Assembly: GCF_900289115.1 (NCBI RefSeq)
Contig: NZ_LT985196.1
Coordinates: 298,741 to 362,740 of the forward strand
From: Janibacter massiliensis
GTDB lineage: Bacteria; Actinomycetota; Actinomycetes; Actinomycetales; Dermatophilaceae
Length of the DNA stretch: 64,000 bases
Direction: 5' to 3'
Below, in pieces: positions 42,413-52,062 of the stretch. Position 1 is the stretch's first letter. The number at the start of each line of letters is the position of its first letter. A model generated the notes under the pieces. That model had not been told where the DNA came from. It ran no database searches and saw only the letters and a program-made list of their open reading frames with translations. The position numbers were made by a program, and so were the translations under genes.

Positions 42413-43363
42413 ATGAGCTTTCGCCGCCCCACGTCCGCGATCGGCGCCACCGTCCTGACGCTCGCCGCGTCGAGCATCGCCGTCGCCGGCGCGGCCTCGC
42501 CCGCGCACGCCGACCAGGTCACGAAGGACCTCACCTACGACTGCAATTTCGACGTGCTCGGGGTCGGTGACGCGGGCAACAGCACGGTGAAGGTGTCGGT
42601 GACGGCCGACATCCCGAGCACGCCGCTCCAGGTCGGCACGGCGGCTCCCCGGGTCCCGGTCCAGGCGGTCGTGACCATCCCCGACGACCGTCGCGTCGCG
42701 CTCTACGACCTCCTGGCCGTCCGGTCCGTCGACGCGCCCGACGCCGAGACGGCGACGGCCGCCGTCGACCTGAACAAGGACGGCATCGTGACGAGCGCCG
42801 ACGTCCTCGTCGGGGACACGACCGTCAAGGCCCCGCTCACGGCCCCGGTCACGCTCGTGCCCGCCTCCGGTGACTTCGACGTCACCGCCTCGGGGTCGAC
42901 CGAGAGCTTCACCCCGACGACGGAGGGTGAGCTCGCGATCGAGGTCGGCGACTTCACGGGCTTCATCCGGGGCTTCTCGAGCGCGGACGGCACGAACTAC
43001 AAGACGAACATCAAGCTCCGCTGCACGAACACGTCCGCGGACGCCTCGATCGGCGCCTTCACCGTCGAGGCTGCGCCGGTGGACGAGCCGGCGCCCGCGC
43101 CCGAGCCCGCGCCCGAGCCGGGGGACGAGCCCGCGCCCGAGCCGACGGACGAGCCCGCCGCGGCGCCCACCGACCAGCCGACCGAGACGCCCCAGGACGG
43201 CGGCGCGGAAGCAGCTCCGCCCACGCCTTCCGTGGTGAACACCGGCTCCGGCGCCGACGGTGACGGGTACCTCGTGCTCGGCGGGTTCGCCGCGGCCGGC
43301 AGCCTCGTGGCCGGTGGTCTGCTCGGCGCCGCCAGCCGCCGCCGCAAGGACGCCGCGCACTGA
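42413..43363 (+). CDS. Cell-wall-anchored secreted protein (DUF6801-like) with sortase signal
   Basis: A 316-residue exported protein: signal peptide to about residue 33 (ending PAHA), a beta-rich domain of about 185 residues with two Cys (YDCNF and LRCTN, a possible disulfide), a Pro/Glu-rich spacer (APAPEPAPEPGDEPAPEPTD, about 225-250), the motif VVNTG (274-278), a hydrophobic helix and an RRRK tail. This is a cell-wall sorting layout with an atypical pentapeptide. The next gene is a sortase. The globular part looks like the actinobacterial DUF6801 family; function unknown. Confidence 0.75.
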   Translation: MSFRRPTSAIGATVLTLAASSIAVAGAASPAHADQVTKDLTYDCNFDVLGVGDAGNSTVKVSVTADIPSTPLQVGTAAPRVPVQAVVTIPDDRRVALYDLLAVRSVDAPDAETATAAVDLNKDGIVTSADVLVGDTTVKAPLTAPVTLVPASGDFDVTASGSTESFTPTTEGELAIEVGDFTGFIRGFSSADGTNYKTNIKLRCTNTSADASIGAFTVEAAPVDEPAPAPEPAPEPGDEPAPEPTDEPAAAPTDQPTETPQDGGAEAAPPTPSVVNTGSGADGDGYLVLGGFAAAGSLVAGGLLGAASRRRKDAAH

Positions 43364-43410
43364 CCCCGTCTCGCGCTCGCCACCGCGAGCATGATGCGAC
43401 GACCACCGAC

Positions 43411-44187
43411 GTGGACCCCGATGGACGGCCCGGCGTCCCGGTCACGCGCGCGGAGGCGAGCCGACGGCGTCGCTCGTCGGCTCGCCTCGGCTGGCTGGCC
43501 GTCGTCGCCACCATCGTCGGGCTGACGCTCGCCAACGTGGTGGCGTACCGAGCCGCCGAGGGCGGGGGCACCCCCACCCCGGGTACGTACGTCGCGCCGT
43601 CGGAGATCGAGGCGTCCCCACCCTCGACGTCGACGTCCACGGCACCGACCCGCACGGCGCGCAGCCGGGCGGTCGACCCCGCCACCGGGGATCGTCGCAC
43701 GGCGTCGGCCGCCACCGGAGCCACGATCGCCGTGACGCCCGGGAACGTCACGGTGACCGCGCGAGGCGGTCGGGTCCTCGTGGACACCGGAGTGGTCCCG
43801 ACCTACCTGGCGGCCGGGGGCGAGCTCGCGCCCCCGGCGGGCACCGCGGGCTGGTACGCCGAGCGCGGATGGCCCAGGCCCGGCGAGCCGGGGGCCTCGA
43901 TCCTCGTCGGACACGTCGACCAGGGCGGCCGGCCCGACGTCTTCTGGAACCTCCCGCAAGCAACGGCCGGGGACCGGGTGTCGGTGCGCGACGCATCCGG
44001 CAGGTCGGTCGACTTCCGGGTCGTGAGGTCGCAGGCCATGGCCAAGACCCAGGTGCCGAAGGACACGACGATCTGGGACTGGAAGAACCCGCGGCCGCTC
44101 CTGCGGCTCATCACCTGCGACCCGACGACGCCGATCAACGCCGGGCACTACGAGGGGAACTGGGTCGTCTGGGCCGAGCCGGTCTGA
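43411..44187 (+). CDS. Class F sortase
   Basis: Cysteine transpeptidase of 258 residues: short cytoplasmic Arg-rich start, membrane anchor at about 27-47, Thr/Ser/Pro-rich stalk to about 110, then the sortase barrel with ILVGHVDQ (catalytic His168) and LLRLITCDP (catalytic Cys236). The usual catalytic Arg position near the end reads HYEGNWVVWA, so the Arg is not evident there. It lies 47 bp after the surface-protein gene with which it very likely works. GTG at 43411; the upstream ATGs are out of frame. Confidence 0.88.
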   Translation: MDPDGRPGVPVTRAEASRRRRSSARLGWLAVVATIVGLTLANVVAYRAAEGGGTPTPGTYVAPSEIEASPPSTSTSTAPTRTARSRAVDPATGDRRTASAATGATIAVTPGNVTVTARGGRVLVDTGVVPTYLAAGGELAPPAGTAGWYAERGWPRPGEPGASILVGHVDQGGRPDVFWNLPQATAGDRVSVRDASGRSVDFRVVRSQAMAKTQVPKDTTIWDWKNPRPLLRLITCDPTTPINAGHYEGNWVVWAEPV

Positions 44188-44194
44188 CCGAGGG

Positions 44195-44722
44195 TCAGGC
44201 GGGGTCGAGATCCTCGGGGCCCAGGCCGACCGCCACGCCGGGTCCGCGGGGGTCGTCGTCGTTCTCGTCGGCGCGCACCCGGCACCACCGCTGCACGACG
44301 AGGCCGGCGACGAGAAGCACGAACGCCGACCCCGCCGCGAGGGCGGCACGGGCGAGGATCGGCCGGAACGGGGCGAAGCCGGCGTCGGGCAGCAGCGCGA
44401 GGGCCTGGCCCGCCCACACCCCCGTGAGGACCGACCCGGTGAGGATGGCCGCCTGCGCGAGCGCGAGGGTCCGCGTCGCGCGCAGGGGGTCGATGCGGCG
44501 CCGGACGGGCGCCGACCGGTCGTCCCGGCGCTGCCACGAGCGCACGCCCCAGCCGTACCCGACGACGACCCCGGCGGCACCGAGGTGGAAGAGGATCGTC
44601 ATCCACGGCACCCGGCCGGGGATGGTCCCCTGCCGGAGGAGCAGGTGCCACACGACGCCGACGACGAGCGCGACGACGGCGGCGATCCACGCTGCCAGGC
44701 GCCCGCTGATCCCGGACCTCAC
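44195..44722 (-). CDS. DUF3180 domain membrane protein
   Basis: A 175-residue protein with four hydrophobic helices (about residues 8-26, 38-56, 80-100 and 120-142) and an acidic C-terminus. It matches DUF3180, the conserved actinobacterial protein after folK (Rv3605c). Function unknown. GTG at 44722 overlaps the folB/folK stop by 4 bp, making it the last gene of the folate operon. It converges with the sortase gene, 7 bp between stops. Confidence 0.82.
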   Translation of the reverse strand: MRSGISGRLAAWIAAVVALVVGVVWHLLLRQGTIPGRVPWMTILFHLGAAGVVVGYGWGVRSWQRRDDRSAPVRRRIDPLRATRTLALAQAAILTGSVLTGVWAGQALALLPDAGFAPFRPILARAALAAGSAFVLLVAGLVVQRWCRVRADENDDDPRGPGVAVGLGPEDLDPA

Positions 44723-45621
44723 GGGACGTCCTCGAGCGCGCGCACCGCGGAGGCGTCGAGCCCCTCGAGCAGCTCCCGGACGGACAGGGTCCGTCCGCCG
44801 GTCGCGAGCGCCGCGCGCGGGTCGGCGTCGAGCCACGGCACCAGGACGAACGCCCGCTCGTGCGCCCGCGGGTGCGGCAGGACGAGGTCACCGTCGAGCA
44901 GCGCGAGCGAGGCGGGGTCGTCGGGGTGGCCGTGCTGGACGAGGTCGAGGTCGAGGGTGCGCGCTCCCCAGCGAACCTCGCGCGTGCGCCCGGCCGCAGC
45001 CTCGATCTCGTGGAGGCGGCGCATGAGGTGGGTGGGACCGAGGGCGGTCGTGCCGACGACGACGGCGTTGAGGTAGTCCGGCTGCGGGACGCCGCCCACC
45101 GGGTCCGTCTCGAACAACGCCGACCGGCCGGTGACGGTGACGAACGACGACAGGCGGGCGATCGCGTCCTCCAGCACCGCGCGGCGGTCGCCGAGGTTGG
45201 AGCCGAGGGCGATGACGACGGGGTGGCGGCCCGGCGCCTCGAGCGAGACGGAGACGTCCCCGAAGGGCACCCCGACCGGGGCCTGCGGCTTGTGCACCGT
45301 CACCCTGGCCCGTTCGACGAACGGTCGCCGCACGACGTCGGCGAGAATGCGCGCCGCGAGGGTCTCGACGAGGTCGAGCGCGCCGTCCTGCACCCGCTGG
45401 ATGACCTCCGCGGCGACGTCGGCGTAGCTCACGGTGAGCGCGAGGTCGTCGGCCGCGGCGGCGGCAGCGGCGTCGACGTCGTACTCCACGTCGACGACGA
45501 ACTCCTGGCCCGCCTCCTTCTCGCTGGGCAGCACCCCGTGGTGCCCCCGGGCCCGGACGCCGCTGAGGACGATCGTCGTCAGGCCCGGCATCGCGCCGTC
45601 GGCGCCCGTCCGCGCCGTCAT
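44719..45621 (-). CDS. Bifunctional dihydroneopterin aldolase / HPPK (FolB-FolK fusion)
   Basis: A 300-residue fusion of two consecutive folate enzymes. Residues about 14-130 are FolB (IVLSGVRARGHHGVLPSEK with the active-site Tyr/His region, and VTVHKPQAP). Residues about 138-285 are FolK (VIALGSNLGDRRAVLEDAI, FETDPVGGVPQPDYLNAVV, RWGARTLDLDLV and LPHPRAHERAFVLVPW). In mycobacteria these are two adjacent genes, so fusion has removed the junction. ATG at 45621 overlaps the folP stop (ATGA). Confidence 0.93.
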   Translation of the reverse strand: MTARTGADGAMPGLTTIVLSGVRARGHHGVLPSEKEAGQEFVVDVEYDVDAAAAAAADDLALTVSYADVAAEVIQRVQDGALDLVETLAARILADVVRRPFVERARVTVHKPQAPVGVPFGDVSVSLEAPGRHPVVIALGSNLGDRRAVLEDAIARLSSFVTVTGRSALFETDPVGGVPQPDYLNAVVVGTTALGPTHLMRRLHEIEAAAGRTREVRWGARTLDLDLVQHGHPDDPASLALLDGDLVLPHPRAHERAFVLVPWLDADPRAALATGGRTLSVRELLEGLDASAVRALEDVP

Positions 45622-46484
45622 CGGGCACCGCTGGCGGTCAGCAGTGCCTGCGTGACGTCGAAGGCGTCGACCGTCGCGGGCACGTCGTGGACCCGCACGG
45701 CCCACGCGCCGGCGCGCATCGACGCCGCGGACACGACCGCCGTCGCGACGTCCCGGGCGTCGACGGGCCGCAGGTCGTGCGGCGCGACCTCGCCCGTCGC
45801 GGGGTCGACCGGTCGCCCGACGGAGCCGAGGAAGCGCTTGCGGGAGGCCCCGACGAGCACGCGCGATCCCGTCGCGACGAAGCGGTCGAGCGCGGCGAGC
45901 AGCTGCCAGTTGTGCTCGGCCGTCTTCGAGAACCCGATCCCGGGATCGAGGACGAGCCGTGCCGGGTCGACCCCGGCGCCGACGAGCGCCCGGACGCGGC
46001 CGTCGAGCTCGGCGAGGACGTCGGTGACGACGTCGTCGTACTCGGCGAGGTTCTGCATCGTCGCGCTGTGCGCCCGCCAGTGCATGACGACGAAGGGGAC
46101 GTCGAGCGAGGCGACGGTCCCGGGCATCACCGGGTCCGCGAGGCCGCCGCTCACGTCGTTGACGATGCCCGCGCCGACCCCGACGCAGGCCCGCGCGACC
46201 CTGGCCCGGGTCGTGTCGATCGACACCTTGATCCCCTCGGCCGCGAGCGCCTCGACGACGGGCACGACCCGGCGCAGCTCCTCCGCCTCGTCGACGCGGG
46301 CCGCCCCGGGGCGGGTCGACTCGCCGCCGACGTCGACCAGATCCGCGCCCTGCGCGACGAGCCGCCGGCCGTGCTCGACCGCCGCCTCCGTCGTCGCGTG
46401 CTCGCCGCCGTCGCTGAAGCTGTCCGGGGTGACGTTGAGGATCCCCATGACGAGGGGACGACGCACGGGTCCGGCATCGCTCAT
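45618..46484 (-). CDS. folP: Dihydropteroate synthase
   Basis: Joins p-aminobenzoate to the pterin diphosphate; the sulfonamide target. The 288-residue TIM barrel shows MGILNVTPDSFSDGG, DLVDVGGESTRPGA, IKVSIDTTRA, GIVNDVSGG, LVLDPGIGFSKTAEHN and VGASRKRFLG. All key pterin-binding segments are intact. ATG at 46484 overlaps the DUF2156 gene stop by 4 bp and its stop overlaps the folB/folK start. Confidence 0.95.
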   Translation of the reverse strand: MSDAGPVRRPLVMGILNVTPDSFSDGGEHATTEAAVEHGRRLVAQGADLVDVGGESTRPGAARVDEAEELRRVVPVVEALAAEGIKVSIDTTRARVARACVGVGAGIVNDVSGGLADPVMPGTVASLDVPFVVMHWRAHSATMQNLAEYDDVVTDVLAELDGRVRALVGAGVDPARLVLDPGIGFSKTAEHNWQLLAALDRFVATGSRVLVGASRKRFLGSVGRPVDPATGEVAPHDLRPVDARDVATAVVSAASMRAGAWAVRVHDVPATVDAFDVTQALLTASGAR

Positions 46485-48532
46485 CGCGCGAGCACCTCCC
46501 TCGCGGTGGCCGCGGGCTCCGCGCGCCGACGGCCCGGGAAGAGCTGCCGCAGCGGCGGGACCACGAGGAAGCCCTCGGCCTCGCCCATGGCGAACCCGAC
46601 CCGGACGACGTCCCCGACGCGGGGGTAGACGACGAACCGGGGCGTCCACTCCGGCTCGAACTTCGCGTTGAAGGTGTAGAGGCTCTCCAGCTGGAACCAC
46701 CGGTTGCCCCACACGAGGGAGCCGCGGAAGAGCTTCGTCAGCGGGCCGGCCCCGAGCTTCTGGCCCCGCTCGAAGGTGCTGCGGAACATCGCGAAGTTCA
46801 AGGACACCCGCCGGATCCCGAACCGGGGCGCCTGCTCGAGGGCCTCGACGATGAGCAGCTCGTTGATGCCCGGGGCGGCGTCCCGGGAGCGCCGCATGAG
46901 GTCGAGGCTCATGCCGTCCGAGCCCCAGGGCGCGAACTGGAGGAAGCCGTGGGTGACGCCGTCCTTCGTCGCGGCGATGACGAGCGCGTCGGGGTCGCGC
47001 GGGTCGAGGACCCGGCTGGTGGCCATCGAGAATCCGCGCTCGGTGCCCGCCCCGCGCCACGCCGCGGCGTCGCGGACGGCCTGACGGCGGATCTCCTCCG
47101 AGGCGTCGCGGACGCGGAACATGTGGGTGCGGTACCCCAGCCGTCGCACCCGCCCGACCATCTGCCGCACGTTGCGCATCGATCGACCCTCGAGGTCGAA
47201 GCGCCCCGTCTCGACGATCGCCTCGTCCCCGAGCTCGAGGACCTGGAAGCCGGTCTCGCGCACCCACGTCCGGCCCGCACGCTCGGAGCACCCGAGGACC
47301 GCCGGGGTCCACCCGTGCTCGTCGGCGACGGCGAGGAACGCCGCGATCGCCCCCGGCCAGGCCTCGGGATCGCCGACCGGGTCGCCCCCGGCGAGCATGA
47401 CGCCCTGGACCACCCGGTAGCAGATGCCCGCCTTGCCGGACTCGGACCACACGACGGACTTGTCGCGGCGGGTGGCGAAGTACCCGAGCGAGTCGGGGTG
47501 CTCCGCGAGCAGCCGGCGGATGCGGGCGTCGTCGTCGTCGGAGAGGGTCGCCGGCTGGTTGGCCGAGCGGAAGAAGGTCCACGCGACGGACAGGAGCGTG
47601 AGGACGCCGAGGCCGAGGTTGAGGCCGTACGAGGCGAGCTCGGTCCGGTGACGGGCCTGATCGAACGTCAACCCCCCGTCGATGCCGACGAGTCCGAGCG
47701 CCACGTGGCGGGCGACCGTCACGCTCCCCGGCCATCCCCCGACGAGGGCCCGGTCGTTGACGGCGAGGTAGGCCGACCCGAGGGCGATCGACAGCGGCAC
47801 GAGGGTGAGGACCGTCCAGAGGGCGTCCCAGCGGTCGCGCGGGTCAGGCTGCGCCGTGAACTGACGGCGGTAGACCACGAGCAGGACGAGCCCGACGACG
47901 CTGAGGACGAGGGCGACCGGGGCGAGCTGCCGGCCGTGGGCGAGCTGGAGGAGGATGCTGGCGACGGTCAGCCCGGTGGCGAGCGCCCAGGCCCGCCGCT
48001 TGCGCCGTCCGAGCGAGTGCGCGAGCAGGAGCAGCGCCAGCCCGGTGACGACGGTGGCGGCGGCCGCGGCATCGCTGAGCAGGCCGGGGACGGCGGTCGT
48101 GACGTCGTACAGCCGCACCCGCCAGGAGTGGATCGTCCCGCTGACGATGTCGAGGAAGGCGATGGCGTAGACGAGCCAGGCGATCCGGCGCGGCGCCCTC
48201 GAGGGGTGGAGGAAGCGATCGAGCAGCCGCCCGTCGGGCCCGTGGCCGGACCCCCGCTCGCGGGAGGCGGCGTCCATCGCCGCGACGAGATCGCGCTGCT
48301 CCCGGCGCGGTCGGCGGGTGCTCGGCGGCTGCGCCGCATCGACCCGGGCCCGGTGCGCGCGGGCGATCGCCCGGCCGCGTTCCCACGTGGCCCGGGCGAC
48401 CTCCCGCTCGGCCTCCTCCAGGGAGGCACCGCGGGCGAGGGCCGCCTGAAGGACGGCCTCCCGCTCGACGCGCCGCCGGCGACGCCGGGCCCGCTGGGAC
48501 TCTGCCTCGAGGAGGGGCAGGTCCTCCGTCAC
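46481..48532 (-). CDS. DUF2156 / phosphatidylglycerol lysyltransferase-domain membrane protein (MprF-like)
   Basis: A 683-residue protein. The first 115 residues are Arg/Glu-rich and cytoplasmic. Residues about 120-340 hold around six membrane helices. The C-terminal 340 residues form the GNAT-like LPG synthase domain ([22 protein letters not shown] in two blocks, [29 protein letters not shown]). Such proteins move aminoacyl groups from tRNA to membrane lipids, as in MprF and LysX. GTG at 48532 overlaps the folE stop. Its place inside the folate operon is unexpected. Confidence 0.85.
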   Translation of the reverse strand: MTEDLPLLEAESQRARRRRRRVEREAVLQAALARGASLEEAEREVARATWERGRAIARAHRARVDAAQPPSTRRPRREQRDLVAAMDAASRERGSGHGPDGRLLDRFLHPSRAPRRIAWLVYAIAFLDIVSGTIHSWRVRLYDVTTAVPGLLSDAAAAATVVTGLALLLLAHSLGRRKRRAWALATGLTVASILLQLAHGRQLAPVALVLSVVGLVLLVVYRRQFTAQPDPRDRWDALWTVLTLVPLSIALGSAYLAVNDRALVGGWPGSVTVARHVALGLVGIDGGLTFDQARHRTELASYGLNLGLGVLTLLSVAWTFFRSANQPATLSDDDDARIRRLLAEHPDSLGYFATRRDKSVVWSESGKAGICYRVVQGVMLAGGDPVGDPEAWPGAIAAFLAVADEHGWTPAVLGCSERAGRTWVRETGFQVLELGDEAIVETGRFDLEGRSMRNVRQMVGRVRRLGYRTHMFRVRDASEEIRRQAVRDAAAWRGAGTERGFSMATSRVLDPRDPDALVIAATKDGVTHGFLQFAPWGSDGMSLDLMRRSRDAAPGINELLIVEALEQAPRFGIRRVSLNFAMFRSTFERGQKLGAGPLTKLFRGSLVWGNRWFQLESLYTFNAKFEPEWTPRFVVYPRVGDVVRVGFAMGEAEGFLVVPPLRQLFPGRRRAEPAATAREVLAR

Positions 48533-49170
48533 GAACGGCCCCCGAGCATGAGCGACATCGCCTCGGCGCGCGTGGCCGGGTCGCGCAGCTGCCCCCGGAC
48601 GGCCGAGGTGACCGTCGAGGCGCCCGGCTTGCGGATGCCGCGCATGGACATGCACAGGTGCTCGGCCTGGACGACGACGAGAACGCCTTGCGCGTCGAGG
48701 TGCCGGACGAGCGCGTCGGCGACCTGGCTCGTGAGCCGTTCCTGGACCTGCGGTCGGCGGGCGTACAGCTCGACGAGCCGGGCGATCTTGCTCAGGCCGG
48801 TCACCCGACCGTTCGGCGCGGGGATGTACCCGACGTGGGCGACGCCGTGGAAGGGCACGAGGTGGTGCTCGCACACGCTGTACAGCTCGATGTCCCGGAC
48901 CACGATGAGCTCGTCGTGCTCGATCTCGAAGGTCGTGGAGAGAACCTCCGCCGGGTCGGCGCGCAGCCCCGCGAAGATCTCCGCGTAGGAGCGGGCGACC
49001 CGGGCCGGGGTGTCCCGCAGACCGTCACGGTCGGGGTCCTCGCCGACGGCCAGGAGGATCTCCCGGACGGCCGCCTCGATGCGCGGCAGGTCGACCTCCC
49101 GCGCCGTGTCGACCTGCTGGGCCGTGTCGACCTCGTGCGCCGCGTCCGCTCCCGGGTCAGCGGGGCCCAT
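48529..49170 (-). CDS. folE: GTP cyclohydrolase I
   Basis: First enzyme of folate synthesis, turning GTP into dihydroneopterin triphosphate. The 213-residue product has the zinc ligands in [13 protein letters not shown] and [16 protein letters not shown]-like context (here [17 protein letters not shown]), plus [20 protein letters not shown] 25-residue acidic leader precedes the fold. Its ATG at 49170 lies 14 bp inside the end of ftsH, so the two are translationally linked. Confidence 0.95.
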   Translation of the reverse strand: MGPADPGADAAHEVDTAQQVDTAREVDLPRIEAAVREILLAVGEDPDRDGLRDTPARVARSYAEIFAGLRADPAEVLSTTFEIEHDELIVVRDIELYSVCEHHLVPFHGVAHVGYIPAPNGRVTGLSKIARLVELYARRPQVQERLTSQVADALVRHLDAQGVLVVVQAEHLCMSMRGIRKPGASTVTSAVRGQLRDPATRAEAMSLMLGGRS

Positions 49171-51319
49171 CCGGGTCCACCTGGCCGTCGGGCGGGATCG
49201 GCGCGACCCGGTCGGGCTCGCCGCCGAGGTCCTCCGCGTACGGGCTGGCCCCGCCACGGGCGGCGTCGTCGATGGCCTGCCGCATCCCCGGGTCGCCCGG
49301 GGTGAGCGTCGCGCCCGCCGGCGCGTTCGCCCCCGGCGGGGGGAGGGGGGTGCCACCGAGCGGCCCGGTCGGAACGGTGCCGCCACCGGCGAGCGCCGCC
49401 TCCTCGGCCGGGGTGAGCACCGGGGGCTTGTCGGACAGCAGGCGCCGCTCGCTCGAGAGCCACGTCTCGCGCAGGGGGCGCTTGCGGACGTCGCGGAAGA
49501 TCTCGGCGATCTCCTTCTGGTTGAGCGTCTCGTGCTCGAGCAGCTCGAGGACGAGACGGTCGAGGACGTCCCGGTTGTCGTTGAGGGCGTGCCACGCCTC
49601 GTCGTGCGCGGCCTCGATGAGGGAGCGCACCTCCTCGTCGACGATGCGCGCGACGTGCTCGGAGTAGTCGCGCTGGTGGCCCATGTCGCGGCCGAGGAAG
49701 ACCTCGCCCTGGGACTGACCGAGCTTGATGGCACCGACCCGCTCGGACATGCCGAACTCGGTGACCATCTTGCGGGCCATCGCGGTGGCCTTCTCGATGT
49801 CGTTCGCCGCGCCCGTCGTCGGGTCGTGGAAGATGATCTCCTCCGCGACGCGCCCGCCGAGGGCGTACGCGAGCTGGTCGAGGATCTCGTTGCGCGTCGT
49901 CGAGTACTTGTCGTCCGTCGGCAGGACCATCGTGTAGCCCAGCGCCCGGCCGCGCGGAAGGATCGTCACCTTGCTCACCGGGTCGGTGTGGTTCATCGCC
50001 GCGGCGACGAGCGCGTGACCGCCCTCGTGGTAGGCGGTGATCTTCCGCTCCTTGGCGGACATGATCCGCGTCCGCTTCTGCGGACCGGCCATGACGCGGT
50101 CGATCGCCTCGTCGAGGATCGAGTCGTCGATGACCTGCTTGCCCAGCCGCGCCGTGAGGAGCGCGGCCTCGTTGAGGACGTTCGCCAGGTCCGCGCCGGA
50201 CATGCCGGGCGTGCGGCGGGCGACGGCCATGAGGTCGACGTCCGGGGCCATCGGCTTGCTGCGGGCGTGCACCTCGAGGATCCGGGCGCGGCCGAGCATG
50301 TCGGGGGCCTCGACCGCGATCTGCCGGTCGAAGCGGCCCGGGCGCAGGAGTGCCGGGTCGAGGATGTCGGGGCGGTTCGTCGCCGCGATGAGGATGACGT
50401 CGGTCTTGACGTCGAAGCCGTCCATCTCGACGAGGAGCTGGTTGAGGGTCTGCTCGCGCTCGTCGTGCCCGCCACCCAGGCCGGCGCCGCGGTGCCGGCC
50501 GACGGCGTCGATCTCGTCGACGAAGACGATGGCCGGCGCGTTCGCCTTGGCCTGCTCGAAGAGGTCCCGGACGCGCGAGGCGCCGACACCGACGAACATC
50601 TCGACGAAGTCCGAGCCGGAGATCGAGTAGAAGGGCACGCCCGCCTCGCCGGCGACCGCGCGCGCGAGGAGCGTCTTGCCGGTGCCGGGCGGGCCGTAGA
50701 GCAGGACGCCCTTGGGGATCTTCGCGCCGACGGCGTGGAACTTGCTCGAGTCGGCGAGGAACTCCTTGATCTCGTGCAGCTCCTCGACCGCCTCGTCCGC
50801 ACCGGCGACGTCGGCGAAGGTCACCTTCGGCATGTCCTTGCTCGCGAGCTTGGCCTTCGACTTGCCGAACTGCATGACCCGGTTGCCGCCGCCCTGGGCC
50901 TGCGACATCAGGAAGAAGAAGAGGCCGACGAACAGCAGGAGCGGCAGAAGGTTGAGCAGGAGCGTCCCGACGATGCTCGGGTGCTCGATCCGGTCGTTGC
51001 GCACGCCGTCGACGTGCTGGTCGACGAGCCGCACCAGCTGCGGAGCGCGCGCGTCGACGTACTCGGTGCGCACCTTCTGCGCATCCTTGACGTTCTCGCC
51101 GTCGGAGTAGGTCTCGCCGTCCTTGAGGTCGAGCTGGAGGACGTTGTCGCTCGTGAACTCGGCCTTGTCGACCTTGTCCTCGCGGATGAGCGTCTCCGCC
51201 GCCGAGGTGTCGACCCGCTGGTAGCCGCCGGAGCCGTCGTAGAAGAAGAAGAGACCCGCGGTAATCGCGATGAGCGCGAACCAGAACAGCGGCGTGCGGA
51301 AGACCTTGGCGGGTTTCAT
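49157..51319 (-). CDS. ftsH: ATP-dependent zinc metalloprotease FtsH
   Basis: Membrane AAA protease degrading misfolded and regulatory proteins. The 720-residue product has two N-terminal membrane helices (about 10-26 and 118-138) around an extracytoplasmic domain, Walker [18 protein letters not shown] (about 208), the second region of homology, and the zinc site HEGGHAL (His431). The C-terminus is Pro/Gly-rich and disordered, as in other actinobacteria. It heads the ftsH-folE-DUF2156-folP-folB/folK-DUF3180 run, as in mycobacteria. Confidence 0.96.
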   Translation of the reverse strand: MKPAKVFRTPLFWFALIAITAGLFFFYDGSGGYQRVDTSAAETLIREDKVDKAEFTSDNVLQLDLKDGETYSDGENVKDAQKVRTEYVDARAPQLVRLVDQHVDGVRNDRIEHPSIVGTLLLNLLPLLLFVGLFFFLMSQAQGGGNRVMQFGKSKAKLASKDMPKVTFADVAGADEAVEELHEIKEFLADSSKFHAVGAKIPKGVLLYGPPGTGKTLLARAVAGEAGVPFYSISGSDFVEMFVGVGASRVRDLFEQAKANAPAIVFVDEIDAVGRHRGAGLGGGHDEREQTLNQLLVEMDGFDVKTDVILIAATNRPDILDPALLRPGRFDRQIAVEAPDMLGRARILEVHARSKPMAPDVDLMAVARRTPGMSGADLANVLNEAALLTARLGKQVIDDSILDEAIDRVMAGPQKRTRIMSAKERKITAYHEGGHALVAAAMNHTDPVSKVTILPRGRALGYTMVLPTDDKYSTTRNEILDQLAYALGGRVAEEIIFHDPTTGAANDIEKATAMARKMVTEFGMSERVGAIKLGQSQGEVFLGRDMGHQRDYSEHVARIVDEEVRSLIEAAHDEAWHALNDNRDVLDRLVLELLEHETLNQKEIAEIFRDVRKRPLRETWLSSERRLLSDKPPVLTPAEEAALAGGGTVPTGPLGGTPLPPPGANAPAGATLTPGDPGMRQAIDDAARGGASPYAEDLGGEPDRVAPIPPDGQVDPDGPR

Positions 51320-51473
51320 GTGGTTCCCGGGCGGACCCCGGTACCTCCTGCTCGTGGACGGCCGGCCGACGGGTGGCCCGGGCCGAGTGTGCTGGGGGAA
51401 GACGCTACTACGAGGCCCGGACAGCGGGCCCGATGACGGTCAACGCCCGGCCCCGTCCCCGTGTTCCGGGGGC

Positions 51474-52025
51474 TCAGGAGTAGACGTGGGGGGCGAGGGT
51501 CGCGACCTCGCGCAGGTTGCGGTACCGCTCGTCGAAGTCGAGCCCGTAGCCGACGACGAACTCGTTCGGGATGTCGAAGCCGACCCATCGGACTGGGATC
51601 TCGACCTTGGCCGCGTCGGGCTTGCGCAGCAGCGTGAGGATCTCGACCGTCGCGGGGCTGCGGGACTCGAGGTTGGCCTTGATCCAGCTGAGCGTGAGGC
51701 CGGAGTCGATGATGTCCTCGACGATGAGGACGTGGCGGCCGGTGATGTCGGCGTCGAGGTCCTTGAGGATGCGGACGACGCCCGAGGACTTCGTCCCCGA
51801 GCCGTAGGAGCTGACGGCCATCCAGTCCATCGGCACCGAGCCGGGCAGGGCGCGCATGAAGTCGGCCATGACGATGACCGCGCCCTTGAGGACGCCGACG
51901 AGGAGGACGTCCTTGCCCTCGTAGTGGGCCCACACCTCCTGGGCCAGCTCGGCCAGGCGCTCCTGGATCTGCTGCTCGGTGAGGAGCACGCGCTCGAGGT
52001 CGTCGGAGATCGTGCGGGCGTCCAC
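51474..52025 (-). CDS. hpt: Hypoxanthine phosphoribosyltransferase
   Basis: Purine salvage enzyme. The 183-residue product has the PRPP motif VLIVEDIIDSGLTLS, the flexible loop MAVSSYGSGTKSSGV and WVGFDIPNEFVVGYGLDFDERYRN near the C-terminus. GTG at 52025 is 37 bp from the tilS stop on the same strand; tilS-hpt-ftsH is the common bacterial order. It is separated from ftsH by 154 bp, so ftsH probably has its own promoter there, though I found no convincing one. Confidence 0.94.
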   Translation of the reverse strand: MDARTISDDLERVLLTEQQIQERLAELAQEVWAHYEGKDVLLVGVLKGAVIVMADFMRALPGSVPMDWMAVSSYGSGTKSSGVVRILKDLDADITGRHVLIVEDIIDSGLTLSWIKANLESRSPATVEILTLLRKPDAAKVEIPVRWVGFDIPNEFVVGYGLDFDERYRNLREVATLAPHVYS

Positions 52026-52062
52026 GTCGGGCTCCTGCCGGTCGGGTCGGGGTCGACCCTTA

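Noticed and set aside
51320-51473. ftsH promoter using TTGACC on the minus strand
   Set aside because: The nearest -10-like TAGTAG is 27 bp away, beyond a workable spacer, so no promoter feature was listed.
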